64,000 nucleotides of DNA from Gloeothece verrucosa PCC 7822 (lineage in GTDB: Bacteria; Cyanobacteriota; Cyanobacteriia; Cyanobacteriales; Microcystaceae), in contig NC_014533.1 of the NCBI RefSeq assembly GCF_000147335.1, forward strand, positions 806,001 through 870,000, read 5' to 3'. Numbering within the stretch: the stretch's first letter is position 1; the number at the start of each line of letters is the position of its first letter. Shown piece by piece: positions 24,398 through 31,718 of the stretch. A program made the translations under genes and the position numbers. Below the pieces are notes generated by a model. The model was not told the DNA's origin and made no database searches. It saw only the letters and a list, made by a program, of their open reading frames with translations.

Positions 24398-26182
24398 TTG
24401 GACTTTGGACAAAACAAAAATTAATTAGCGTAAAATTTACGCTAATTAAAAAGCAACAATATCCTTTCTATCTCAGACGATAAAAATGGCTGAGTAATCA
24501 TCAAAAGAACAGCTTACTTGGCGACTTTTAAGAAGTAGTGACTTTACTCAGTTGATTTTTTTGTGTTTTTTTGATAACTTGATGGCGAGTTCGTAGCTCT
24601 TGTTTATAACCTTTAATACGTCCACAAGAATAACCCCGACGTTTGGGAGAAGAGGCAAATGTCCCCAAAGTTGAAATTATTCTCCGAAAATCTCTTTGAA
24701 CTAAACTTGGAGTAATTTTTTCCGATTCATTAGTTTTTAAATACTGTTCCCAAGGACGGGGTAAAATAGTCGTTAAATGTCTAGCAGCCCATAAATTAAC
24801 ATAAGCTAATAGTGTTAATTTAAACCAATTTTCTTCGTGTTCGACATCGGGAGTAGAATAAGCTGTCATCAATAATCTTTGTTTGCCAAATCGGAAGAAA
24901 TGTTCCATATCATAACGTTGCCGGTAAGACTGATAACAATCAACTAAGCTTAATTGATGACGATTTTGTCCAATAACAATGAGCCACATGGGTTGCCAAA
25001 TAAGATTCTCAGCTTCATCTTTTACAAGTATTTGTAGTAAAGTAAAAGGATGTTGATTCATTTTATAATTTTTAGTTCCTCTCATTAACATTTGTTGCCA
25101 AGCTGAAATTGTAACAGTCAAATGACGATTTTTTTTAGTGGTAAAGAAGCATTGGCTAACCTCATCAGGATTAGTCCAAGTAGTTTCATCTTTTAGGTCA
25201 AATTTATCTCCATACCAACGGGGATGGCCAGATGAGGGACTGTCACCTTTTTGAGAAATAAATTGACGATAAAATACTCGGTTACTTCTGACTCGTGTAA
25301 TAGGAATTAAATTTTCATGTTGAACTTGTTCTCCAATAAAATCTCGTTGACTATAAAGGCTATCCACCACTAAAACTGATAACTGCTTGGCAGGGAATAA
25401 AGAATTTTTAATAATTTTCTTGAGTTGTTGATTGGCGACATGAGTAGCTTTTTCTTGGGATTGAAGCCGTTCTCCCGATAAGGGAACTACCCAAGGAACA
25501 TTGCCCGTTAAATTTCGGTCTGGTAAAGCACATACAACTGAATAAGTATGTCCAATACTAATGGGTTTATTTCCTTTAATAGGATTAGGAGAATGGATAA
25601 AGGTTCTGTCTGCTAAAGTAGCTGAATAAGCCCTAGGGTAAGGAGTTGTGTCAATTCCTAATAAGTTATAGTTGCGGGATTTTTCTTGATTAATAGTTAA
25701 AAAAGCAGCATCAAATAAACGATTAATTTGTTCTAAATAGCTCTTTTCATTTTGATGGGGCAAAAATTCTTGAATTCCTTTATATAAACTGTTATAATCT
25801 CGTCTAAATAAAGGATTAAGAGACAATTCTACCACCGAGGCGGCTTGTTGATTTGATGAGAGGGCATCTATTAACTCTATAAGAGTTTCTTTTCGGGCAT
25901 TAAGTCCATTATAAAGATTTTCTCTCCACCGGGAAAACTCACTAATTATCTTTTCAATCTCTTGATTTTTCATGGAGGTTACTAATAACGATATTCATTA
26001 GCGTAAAATTTGCGCTAATATAATCTTAGGCTAGTCTCATACCCAATGCAAAATGGATCGGCAAAAATTTTTGAAAACCAGTCAAGAAGCGACTCGGAGA
26101 GCCAAGCAAATCAAGAGTCTAATCCGCTCTCTTAAGCAGAAAATTCAAAAAATTCAAAAAGAAGGAGAAGTAGCTCCTCCCA
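24398..26182. mobile_element. IS with divergent transposase and companion gene, right end missing
   Basis: The left end TTGGACTTTGGACAAAA (24398) is the same as in the decayed element at 238-1806. Palindromes TTAGCGTAA-n3-TTACGCTAA lie at 24425-24445 and, with one mismatch, at 25998-26018 between the divergent genes. The transposase is intact, but the element is cut near 26182, where a truncated IS630 gene begins, so the right terminal repeat is lost. Confidence 0.8.
24528..25973 (-). CDS. DDE transposase (IS4/IS701-like), full length
   Basis: The 481-residue protein begins with a helical region (LIELIDALSSNQQAASVVEL, LFRRDYNSLYKGI), then LLGIDTTPYPRAYS (first catalytic Asp), LSVLVVDSLYSQRDFIGEQV (second Asp) and QRYDMEHFFRFGKQRLLMTA (Glu). 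The C-terminal tail is basic. It is the full-length relative of the pseudogene at 373-1221. I cannot name the IS family with certainty. The element has lost one end, so the enzyme could at most act in trans. Confidence 0.8.
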   Translation of the reverse strand: MKNQEIEKIISEFSRWRENLYNGLNARKETLIELIDALSSNQQAASVVELSLNPLFRRDYNSLYKGIQEFLPHQNEKSYLEQINRLFDAAFLTINQEKSRNYNLLGIDTTPYPRAYSATLADRTFIHSPNPIKGNKPISIGHTYSVVCALPDRNLTGNVPWVVPLSGERLQSQEKATHVANQQLKKIIKNSLFPAKQLSVLVVDSLYSQRDFIGEQVQHENLIPITRVRSNRVFYRQFISQKGDSPSSGHPRWYGDKFDLKDETTWTNPDEVSQCFFTTKKNRHLTVTISAWQQMLMRGTKNYKMNQHPFTLLQILVKDEAENLIWQPMWLIVIGQNRHQLSLVDCYQSYRQRYDMEHFFRFGKQRLLMTAYSTPDVEHEENWFKLTLLAYVNLWAARHLTTILPRPWEQYLKTNESEKITPSLVQRDFRRIISTLGTFASSPKRRGYSCGRIKGYKQELRTRHQVIKKTQKNQLSKVTTS

Positions 26183-26199
26183 AGCCGCTATCATATTAA
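26053..26199 (+). pseudogene. IS companion gene, truncated after about 44 codons
   Basis: MDRQKFLKTSQEATRRAKQI and KSLIRSLKQKIQKIQKEGEV, then APP, match the start of the companion gene in the 238-1806 element. The frame then crosses into foreign DNA (about 26182) and stops at 26197-26199. The product is a small basic, coiled-coil-like protein of unknown function. Confidence 0.6.
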
Positions 26200-26748
26200 C
26201 ACGCCCTTCTCTTTTTCCACTTTTTAGAGCATAAAAACGTTTCCCTTTTTCATTGTAGCCATAACCATAATCCTCTCTATTATCCATTCCGGCTTCATCT
26301 ATATAAACTTTTTCTGAGGGTTTATATACCGCTATTTCTTTTCTAAACTCTTGCCTTTTTACTTCATTTCTTTCTTGATAACCATAAGTTTTTTTTTTCG
26401 AGTGAAGCCAATTTTTTTTAAGGCTCTTGATAGAGTGCGAGTGCTAATATCATCTGGCCACAGTTGGGCCATTTCAATTTGAGTTTTATCTCCATTAATT
26501 TCGACAAATTTAATAAATTTTTCCCAGTCAGTAATTTTATGACCATTTCCGGGGGGTTGATTAGGTAAAGCTTTGTAATCTCCTGTTTTGGCTTTTCTTT
26601 CTAGCGATAAATTAATGGTATTTCGACTAATGCCAAAAGTTTGAGCCGCTTCGCTCTTTTTCATCCCGTCTAACTCTATAGCTTGAATTACCTTTTGACG
26701 TAGAGCGCTCCGCGCCACTGCGTGAGCGTAACTGTATGGTTTTGGCAT
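26183..26748 (-). pseudogene. IS630 family transposase, truncated, second type
   Basis: From an ATG at 26748 it reads MPKPYSY, then an odd insert AHAVARSAL, then RQKVIQAIELDGMKKSEAAQ and TFGISRNTINL (helix-turn-helix). At a long A-run near 26390-26400 the frame changes into YGYQERNEVKRQEFRKEIAV, then EKVYIDEAGMDNREDYGYGY (first catalytic Asp) and GRVNMIAAW, where it is cut at about 26183. Two-frame layout at an A-run is common in IS630 elements. It is unrelated in sequence to IS630 copies A and B. Confidence 0.7.
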
Positions 26749-26791
26749 CTTCTTATTGATAATTTTTTTGATTATATCATTAATGTGTCCC

Positions 26792-26807
26792 AACCGCCCT
26801 GGCGGTT
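26792..26807. repeat. Hairpin AACCGCC-CT-GGCGGTT
   Basis: A perfect 7-bp stem lies upstream of the truncated IS630 gene, followed by a T-rich stretch. It may be the outer end of that element or a terminator; between 26808 and 26945 nothing else is seen. Confidence 0.35.
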
Positions 26808-26945
26808 GCTATACTTCTGTTTTTGATTAAGGTTTGGTGTTCTTTAATCTTATGTGTAGATATAGATACAAATGTGACTCAAAATGAACGTTGTTAAGAA
26901 TTTTTGTTAAGTTTCTCATCTTACTAGGCTATAAATACATCATCT

Positions 26946-29033
26946 TTAAGATGGGAATTCTAAACCATCCCAAAGTATTTTTACCTGCTCACATTGTCGC
27001 TTAATCTCAGTAAAATATTGATATCTAGGATTAATTTGTTTGGCTTTTTCTCCTTCATTTTTAGGTTTTTCTAAAATTTTAGAAGCTCCAAAAATTACTA
27101 CAACTTCATAGTTTTTTAGATGAGTAACTAACACAGGAGATGGACAACCATCATCGCCACATAAATATTTATTTTTTCCAGAAGAATTAAGATCTTTTTT
27201 ATTTAAGTTTTCGCTGTGCAATAAAGATAAAGCAAAATTTTTCGAGTTATTACTTATTCCTTGACAGACTATAACTCGACAATTTTGATCAAGAGCCTCG
27301 TCCCAAGATCTCGGTTTTATTTTTTCAACTTTTAGAGGGCATTGACTGTTAATTATGTAATTCTCATGATTAACTGATGGTTGGAGCTTTTGCCTGAATT
27401 GAACGTAGCTATTTTGAATTTTACTTAAATTATTATAAAAACAATTAAGACAAGCATGAAATCGTTTTTCAAATTTTTCAATAGTTTCAGGTATCTTCCA
27501 AAATTCATCTTGATTTTCAGCTTTTAAGTCTGCCCCCCGCCAATAAGGAGGAACTCGGTTTCCTTGAGCATTATAACGTTTTCTTTCATATAATGGTCTT
27601 CTTGCACCTAATCCAACTCCTCCTAGATGAAACATTAACCAAGTTAATGCTTCAATAAAATCAATTAATAATTGATAGTTATCTTGTGATAATTCATAAG
27701 ATGCCAAGATAATCAGTTTACCGCTTTGTGTTCCAAACTTTTTCTGAGTTGGTAAATTTCCGTCATCAGAATCATGTATTTGCACTTGTATCAATCCTTG
27801 ATGTTTAGGTTCAATTCCTCCGAAAATAAAAGCTTCTAGTTCTTTGACTCGTATTTTAGGCAAAACTCCTAATGCAATGACTCGAAACCAATAACGTAAC
27901 ATTGATTTAAAAGCAATTGGTCTGACTTCAGGTTTGGAGCTTTCCACGAGTTTAGGAATATTTTTTTTATTTCTTTCAATTCTATCCCCGTTAATCTTAT
28001 AAGGTTGTGATAAATTATTATATGATTTATAACTATTAATTAATTGTCCTTTTAAGGTAAAATCTAATTCTAATAAAATTTGTTGGTTGTTCTCGCAAAT
28101 TTCATAGTTACGACTTTTAGTTAAACATCCATAACCAGAATTTATCTGAGAACCTACACCACTTGCTAATCCTTTTAGCAACCATTCTTCAACTTTATTT
28201 AGTTGCTTTTTTTCACAATAATGATTAGGTATTATTCCAATCAAAAAGGTTGGTTGTTTTAAAGATAAGAATAAATTTGGATTTGGTTGATACTCTGGCA
28301 AATTATTTTCTCCCCATTTCCAAACATTATTAGCAATATCTAAGCTTAATCCGCCCGATGGCGACTTATCATCAACAGGATAAGCATCTAAAAACGTAAC
28401 TTTTCCCTCACGTTTACTTTTATCTTTTGTCTCTAAAGAACCAAAATGGTCAATAATAGTTTCATGTTGTTCTGCTTTTTGATATGATAAGTCAGGATTA
28501 TTTTTCATCACCTCTCGAATTGCTTGAGTTCTAGCAATTCCTCGCAAAGTTGAAGATGGAATAAAAGGGATTCCTAACGCATCAAAGGCGGGTAATAAAA
28601 TACTTTCGGGTCCTCGATGTCCACCTACTCTAATCCGCCAAGGACAAGTTACTATAATTTTTTGACCTTCTTTAAGAGATACAATATTTTTTATTCTCTG
28701 ATTAGCTCTTTTTAAATATTTAGAATAATTGACATATTTTTCGTCTTGTGCTAGTTGTAACAAGTGTAATTTAGTAGCATTATTCTCTGCTTTATTCTGT
28801 TCTGAATCTTCGATTTTTAATTCTCTCATCCAGCGTAAATATTCTACAAAACTTGCATCAACTGGCAAGTCTGGTAAATTTTGAAAATCTATCAGAAAAG
28901 GAAATAAATTTTCGTCTTTTAATATTGGGGAAAAATTCATTTTTTTAGGGATTGAAGATTGGGAAGATTTGGATGATTTTGGATTAGGAGGTCTTTCAAA
29001 AGCTTTTGAAGTAGATTTGTGATCATTTTTCAT
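26946..29033 (-). CDS. cmr6-cmr1: Cmr6-Cmr1 fusion, type III-B effector subunit
   Basis: The 695-residue protein carries two RAMP modules. The N-terminal half matches Cmr6: GIPFIPSSTLRGIARTQA, FGS...GKVTFLDAYPV, then GLASGVGSQINSGYG. The C-terminal half (from about residue 320) matches Cmr1: KSMLRYWFRVIALGV, EAFIFGGIEP and HLGGVGLGARRPLYERKR. In most III-B systems these are separate genes. Cmr6 caps the backbone and Cmr1 binds the 3' part of the crRNA. It is the last gene of the minus-strand operon, 2 bp after cmr5. I infer the split point from motif order only. Confidence 0.8.
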   Translation of the reverse strand: MKNDHKSTSKAFERPPNPKSSKSSQSSIPKKMNFSPILKDENLFPFLIDFQNLPDLPVDASFVEYLRWMRELKIEDSEQNKAENNATKLHLLQLAQDEKYVNYSKYLKRANQRIKNIVSLKEGQKIIVTCPWRIRVGGHRGPESILLPAFDALGIPFIPSSTLRGIARTQAIREVMKNNPDLSYQKAEQHETIIDHFGSLETKDKSKREGKVTFLDAYPVDDKSPSGGLSLDIANNVWKWGENNLPEYQPNPNLFLSLKQPTFLIGIIPNHYCEKKQLNKVEEWLLKGLASGVGSQINSGYGCLTKSRNYEICENNQQILLELDFTLKGQLINSYKSYNNLSQPYKINGDRIERNKKNIPKLVESSKPEVRPIAFKSMLRYWFRVIALGVLPKIRVKELEAFIFGGIEPKHQGLIQVQIHDSDDGNLPTQKKFGTQSGKLIILASYELSQDNYQLLIDFIEALTWLMFHLGGVGLGARRPLYERKRYNAQGNRVPPYWRGADLKAENQDEFWKIPETIEKFEKRFHACLNCFYNNLSKIQNSYVQFRQKLQPSVNHENYIINSQCPLKVEKIKPRSWDEALDQNCRVIVCQGISNNSKNFALSLLHSENLNKKDLNSSGKNKYLCGDDGCPSPVLVTHLKNYEVVVIFGASKILEKPKNEGEKAKQINPRYQYFTEIKRQCEQVKILWDGLEFPS

Positions 29034-29035
29034 GG

Positions 29036-29515
29036 CTATTCATCTCCTTTAATATCATAATAAATAGCCGTTGCCCAAAAACTAAATTCTTGAGCTATCG
29101 CTAACCCTAATCCCATAATTCCTAAGTATTCATCAACATCCATTTTGGCTAAGTTTCGTAATTCTAATTTATTTTCTGAATCGGGAATTAACTTTTTCAG
29201 ACACTCAAAAAATTCCCGCACAACTTCTAGTTTTCCATATTGGGAGGTTTCTACTCTTTCTTTAATACATGAATTGCTATTAAGGTTTTTCTTATTTAAA
29301 GCGAATTCTTCTGCTTTTAGCCGCATTAAACCCCATGTAGCGAGATAAGTATAAAGTTCAACGGCTTGATTTTTTTGTTCTTTGAGATGGCTATCCCGTT
29401 GCTCTTTATTAATAATATTACTAGCTAAAGCTTTATCATATTTTTGTCTAAGTTGTGATAAAGCATCATAAACGGGTTCAGACAATACTTTTGGATCAAA
29501 TATTTTAACTATCAT
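29036..29515 (-). CDS. cmr5: Cmr5, small subunit of the III-B complex
   Basis: The 159-residue, mainly helical protein lies between cmr4 and the cmr6-cmr1 gene, the position of the small subunit. A helical segment with WGLMRLKAEEF and the C-terminal LGIMGLGLAIAQEFSFWATA support Cmr5. Its ATG overlaps the cmr4 stop in TAATG, so translation is probably coupled. Cmr5 lines the belly of the complex and contacts the target RNA. Confidence 0.8.
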   Translation of the reverse strand: MIVKIFDPKVLSEPVYDALSQLRQKYDKALASNIINKEQRDSHLKEQKNQAVELYTYLATWGLMRLKAEEFALNKKNLNSNSCIKERVETSQYGKLEVVREFFECLKKLIPDSENKLELRNLAKMDVDEYLGIMGLGLAIAQEFSFWATAIYYDIKGDE

Positions 29516-30543
29516 TATTTTACCTCCGCAGGTTGCGATTGAGTTTGCTCAGAAGGATTTTTAGGATTCCATATCCACTGTTTAACAAATCCTCTGCCTA
29601 AGCTTTCTTGTCCTCCTATTTGTAGAATTTGTTGATTTTTCTTTTCTAGATGTTTATTGAAAAGTTTGTTAACAATCTCGATATCTTTTTGAGATTTTAT
29701 TTGATATTTTTGAGCAAGTTTAATCCGTTTTACGTGTAATTCTTTTTGTTTTTTGCTATTTTCATTTTCAAGTTCTATTTCGTCAGCATCTCGAACTTGT
29801 GCTGTTAATCCCCAAGGAAAATACATTAAAGTATCTGAAGGAATCGCTTCCTCGTAACGAAATCCGCCTTCAACTGATTTATGTTCATCTAATTTTATTT
29901 TAACTTGTCTCCATAATCCCATTTGTATTAAAGTAGCACAATGCTGATTCGGTAAAAGCAAAACAGAATCAATCTCTGTATTAACGTTATCTTTGGGAAT
30001 AAACTTGTTACAATCATCCCACTTATTTAAACCATCTTTGACTACAGCATCCCGTAAATAAATCGGATTTTTTGTATTCAAATTTGTATAATAACCAGAT
30101 TCAGGAATAGAAAGAGATGAGGGATAATAGCGCTTCCAGCGTTGTAATAATCGAGGACAAGTAATCCAAACCACACCATGACTTAAAGAAGCAAGAGGAA
30201 ACCATAATAGTGAACCATCTCCTATCCAAATATCTCCTTGTTCTAAATTATTACTATTTGATGTTTGGTCAGCTTCAGAATTGTTACTTACTTCTTCGGA
30301 AGTATTAGATAAATTTTCGTTAGATGGCGGAGCTATATCTTTTAATTCTGGCCCAAATAATTGAACTCGTAAGTCTTTATCTTCAATACTTGCTCTTAAA
30401 CGTCCTCTAATAGTGCTAGAGGGAATATAAGGTAAATTAGTATGGGATTCCCGTGCAATTCCCACTAAGTTACCTTCTTGAGTTGTTCCTCCTGTATGAA
30501 GGGGAGAATAAAGATATAAGTAAACACAATTTAACTGAGTCAT
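29515..30543 (-). CDS. cmr4: Cmr4, backbone subunit of the III-B complex
   Basis: I choose the ATG at 30543, which has AGGAGG just upstream; the longer open frame would overlap cmr3. From it the protein reads MTQLNCVYLYLYSPLHTGGT, then TQEGNLVGIARE, LPYIPSSTIRGRLR and LFGP, the normal Cmr4 start, with a C-terminal GGQESLGRGFVKQW. Cmr4 forms the helical backbone and normally cleaves target RNA with an Asp in the 'V(I/V)DLPIQRE' loop; here the loop reads GNLVGIARE and that Asp is not evident. The C-terminal tail is Ser/Gln/Pro-rich. Confidence 0.8.
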   Translation of the reverse strand: MTQLNCVYLYLYSPLHTGGTTQEGNLVGIARESHTNLPYIPSSTIRGRLRASIEDKDLRVQLFGPELKDIAPPSNENLSNTSEEVSNNSEADQTSNSNNLEQGDIWIGDGSLLWFPLASLSHGVVWITCPRLLQRWKRYYPSSLSIPESGYYTNLNTKNPIYLRDAVVKDGLNKWDDCNKFIPKDNVNTEIDSVLLLPNQHCATLIQMGLWRQVKIKLDEHKSVEGGFRYEEAIPSDTLMYFPWGLTAQVRDADEIELENENSKKQKELHVKRIKLAQKYQIKSQKDIEIVNKLFNKHLEKKNQQILQIGGQESLGRGFVKQWIWNPKNPSEQTQSQPAEVK

Positions 30544-30554
30544 AATCCTCCTTT

Positions 30555-31718
30555 CTATTGATAAGAAATCCACAGTAATTCGCTGTAACCTAAATCTCGC
30601 CAACGTTGAATTTGTTTAGAGGCGTTACTATCTTGATATAAAATAATCTCTGAGTTGGATTCCAAATAATAAACAGTACCCGCAGGTGCGGCATAAACTT
30701 GTGGCGCAGGAGTGCTAATATTATCTCCAAAACGCATTCGATTACTAATAACTAACGGTTTATCGGTGGCAAAACTGACTAAGTATCCTTTCTCTTGAGT
30801 AGGATTGTTGGGATAAGCAGTCGTCCATTCCCAAGGGGACGGTTTACAATGAGGATGATTATTGCGTTGTCTTCGTTCAAAAACCCCAGGTGTGACTAAG
30901 TAAGCAATTTTTTTACCGGCTTTTTTCTGATTTCCTTGCGATATTTTCTCTAGTTCTTGCCATTGTTCTCCTAACTGGGGACAGCTTTCAAGAATCGCAC
31001 GATGTCCTTCACCACCTAAGCGTATAATTTGAGAATTATCGGTTAATTTTAAATTTTCGTCTTCACTTTTTGCTTTAATTCCTACTGCTAAACTCCATCC
31101 ATCCTGTAGACGAATAGTATTTTCCACAAAGTAACCATCTTCCTCTAACACTTGACGAGTACCTTGGGTTATGGTGTTATGGGGACGGGTTTCTATTTTC
31201 CAAGGTTGAGGGGATTCATTGTCTTTAATTCGATTTTTTTGCCATTTTTCGACTGAAATTTGACTTGTTTTTAAATATTCTAAAATCGTTTCATAATCTA
31301 AATAAGCAGAATATTGACCTTCTAACTTGTCATTAAAGGGATGTTTACTCTCAAAAACTAGCGGTTGAGGAAGATTTTGGTCAGTTTCTAGGAGACTATG
31401 CAAGGGATGAAGGTTATCCCAATTGAGGGGAACTACAGGAATAGGAACAGCAGTATTATTTTCCCTCTTACAGAGGTGTTCTCGGTCATAACTAAAGGGA
31501 AATGGAAAATAAAGCTGATCTTTGTAAGTAAGAAATGGTCCAGTTAGCTTTATAGTAATATTTGATTGAATTAAGTCCCTAATCGCTCCTGCAATGGCGT
31601 GACCAGGGGGAGGAAAGATACTACCGGCCCATGCTCTTTCACCAGGGGAAAAGGGTTTTGCATCTCGAAATAAAAGAACATCTAAGGGGGTTATCCGATA
31701 CCACTTTAAATTATTCAT
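30555..31718 (-). CDS. cmr3: Cmr3, III-B effector subunit
   Basis: The start is set at the ATG at 31718 (MNNLKWYRITPLDVLLFRDA), which overlaps the cas10 stop by 8 bp and has a GGGGGA ribosome site; a longer frame is unlikely. The motif 'LDVLLFRDAKPFSPGERAWAG' with FPPPGHAIAGAIRD is the hallmark of Cmr3, which holds the 5' handle of the crRNA together with Cas10. The C-terminus has a glycine-rich RAMP loop (IRLGGEGHRAIL). Confidence 0.85.
   Translation of the reverse strand: MNNLKWYRITPLDVLLFRDAKPFSPGERAWAGSIFPPPGHAIAGAIRDLIQSNITIKLTGPFLTYKDQLYFPFPFSYDREHLCKRENNTAVPIPVVPLNWDNLHPLHSLLETDQNLPQPLVFESKHPFNDKLEGQYSAYLDYETILEYLKTSQISVEKWQKNRIKDNESPQPWKIETRPHNTITQGTRQVLEEDGYFVENTIRLQDGWSLAVGIKAKSEDENLKLTDNSQIIRLGGEGHRAILESCPQLGEQWQELEKISQGNQKKAGKKIAYLVTPGVFERRQRNNHPHCKPSPWEWTTAYPNNPTQEKGYLVSFATDKPLVISNRMRFGDNISTPAPQVYAAPAGTVYYLESNSEIILYQDSNASKQIQRWRDLGYSELLWISYQ

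Noticed and set aside
30543..30603. Longer start for cmr4 (20 extra codons)
   Set aside because: It would overlap cmr3 by about 50 bp, lacks similarity to Cmr4 starts, and the ATG at 30543 has a strong AGGAGG.
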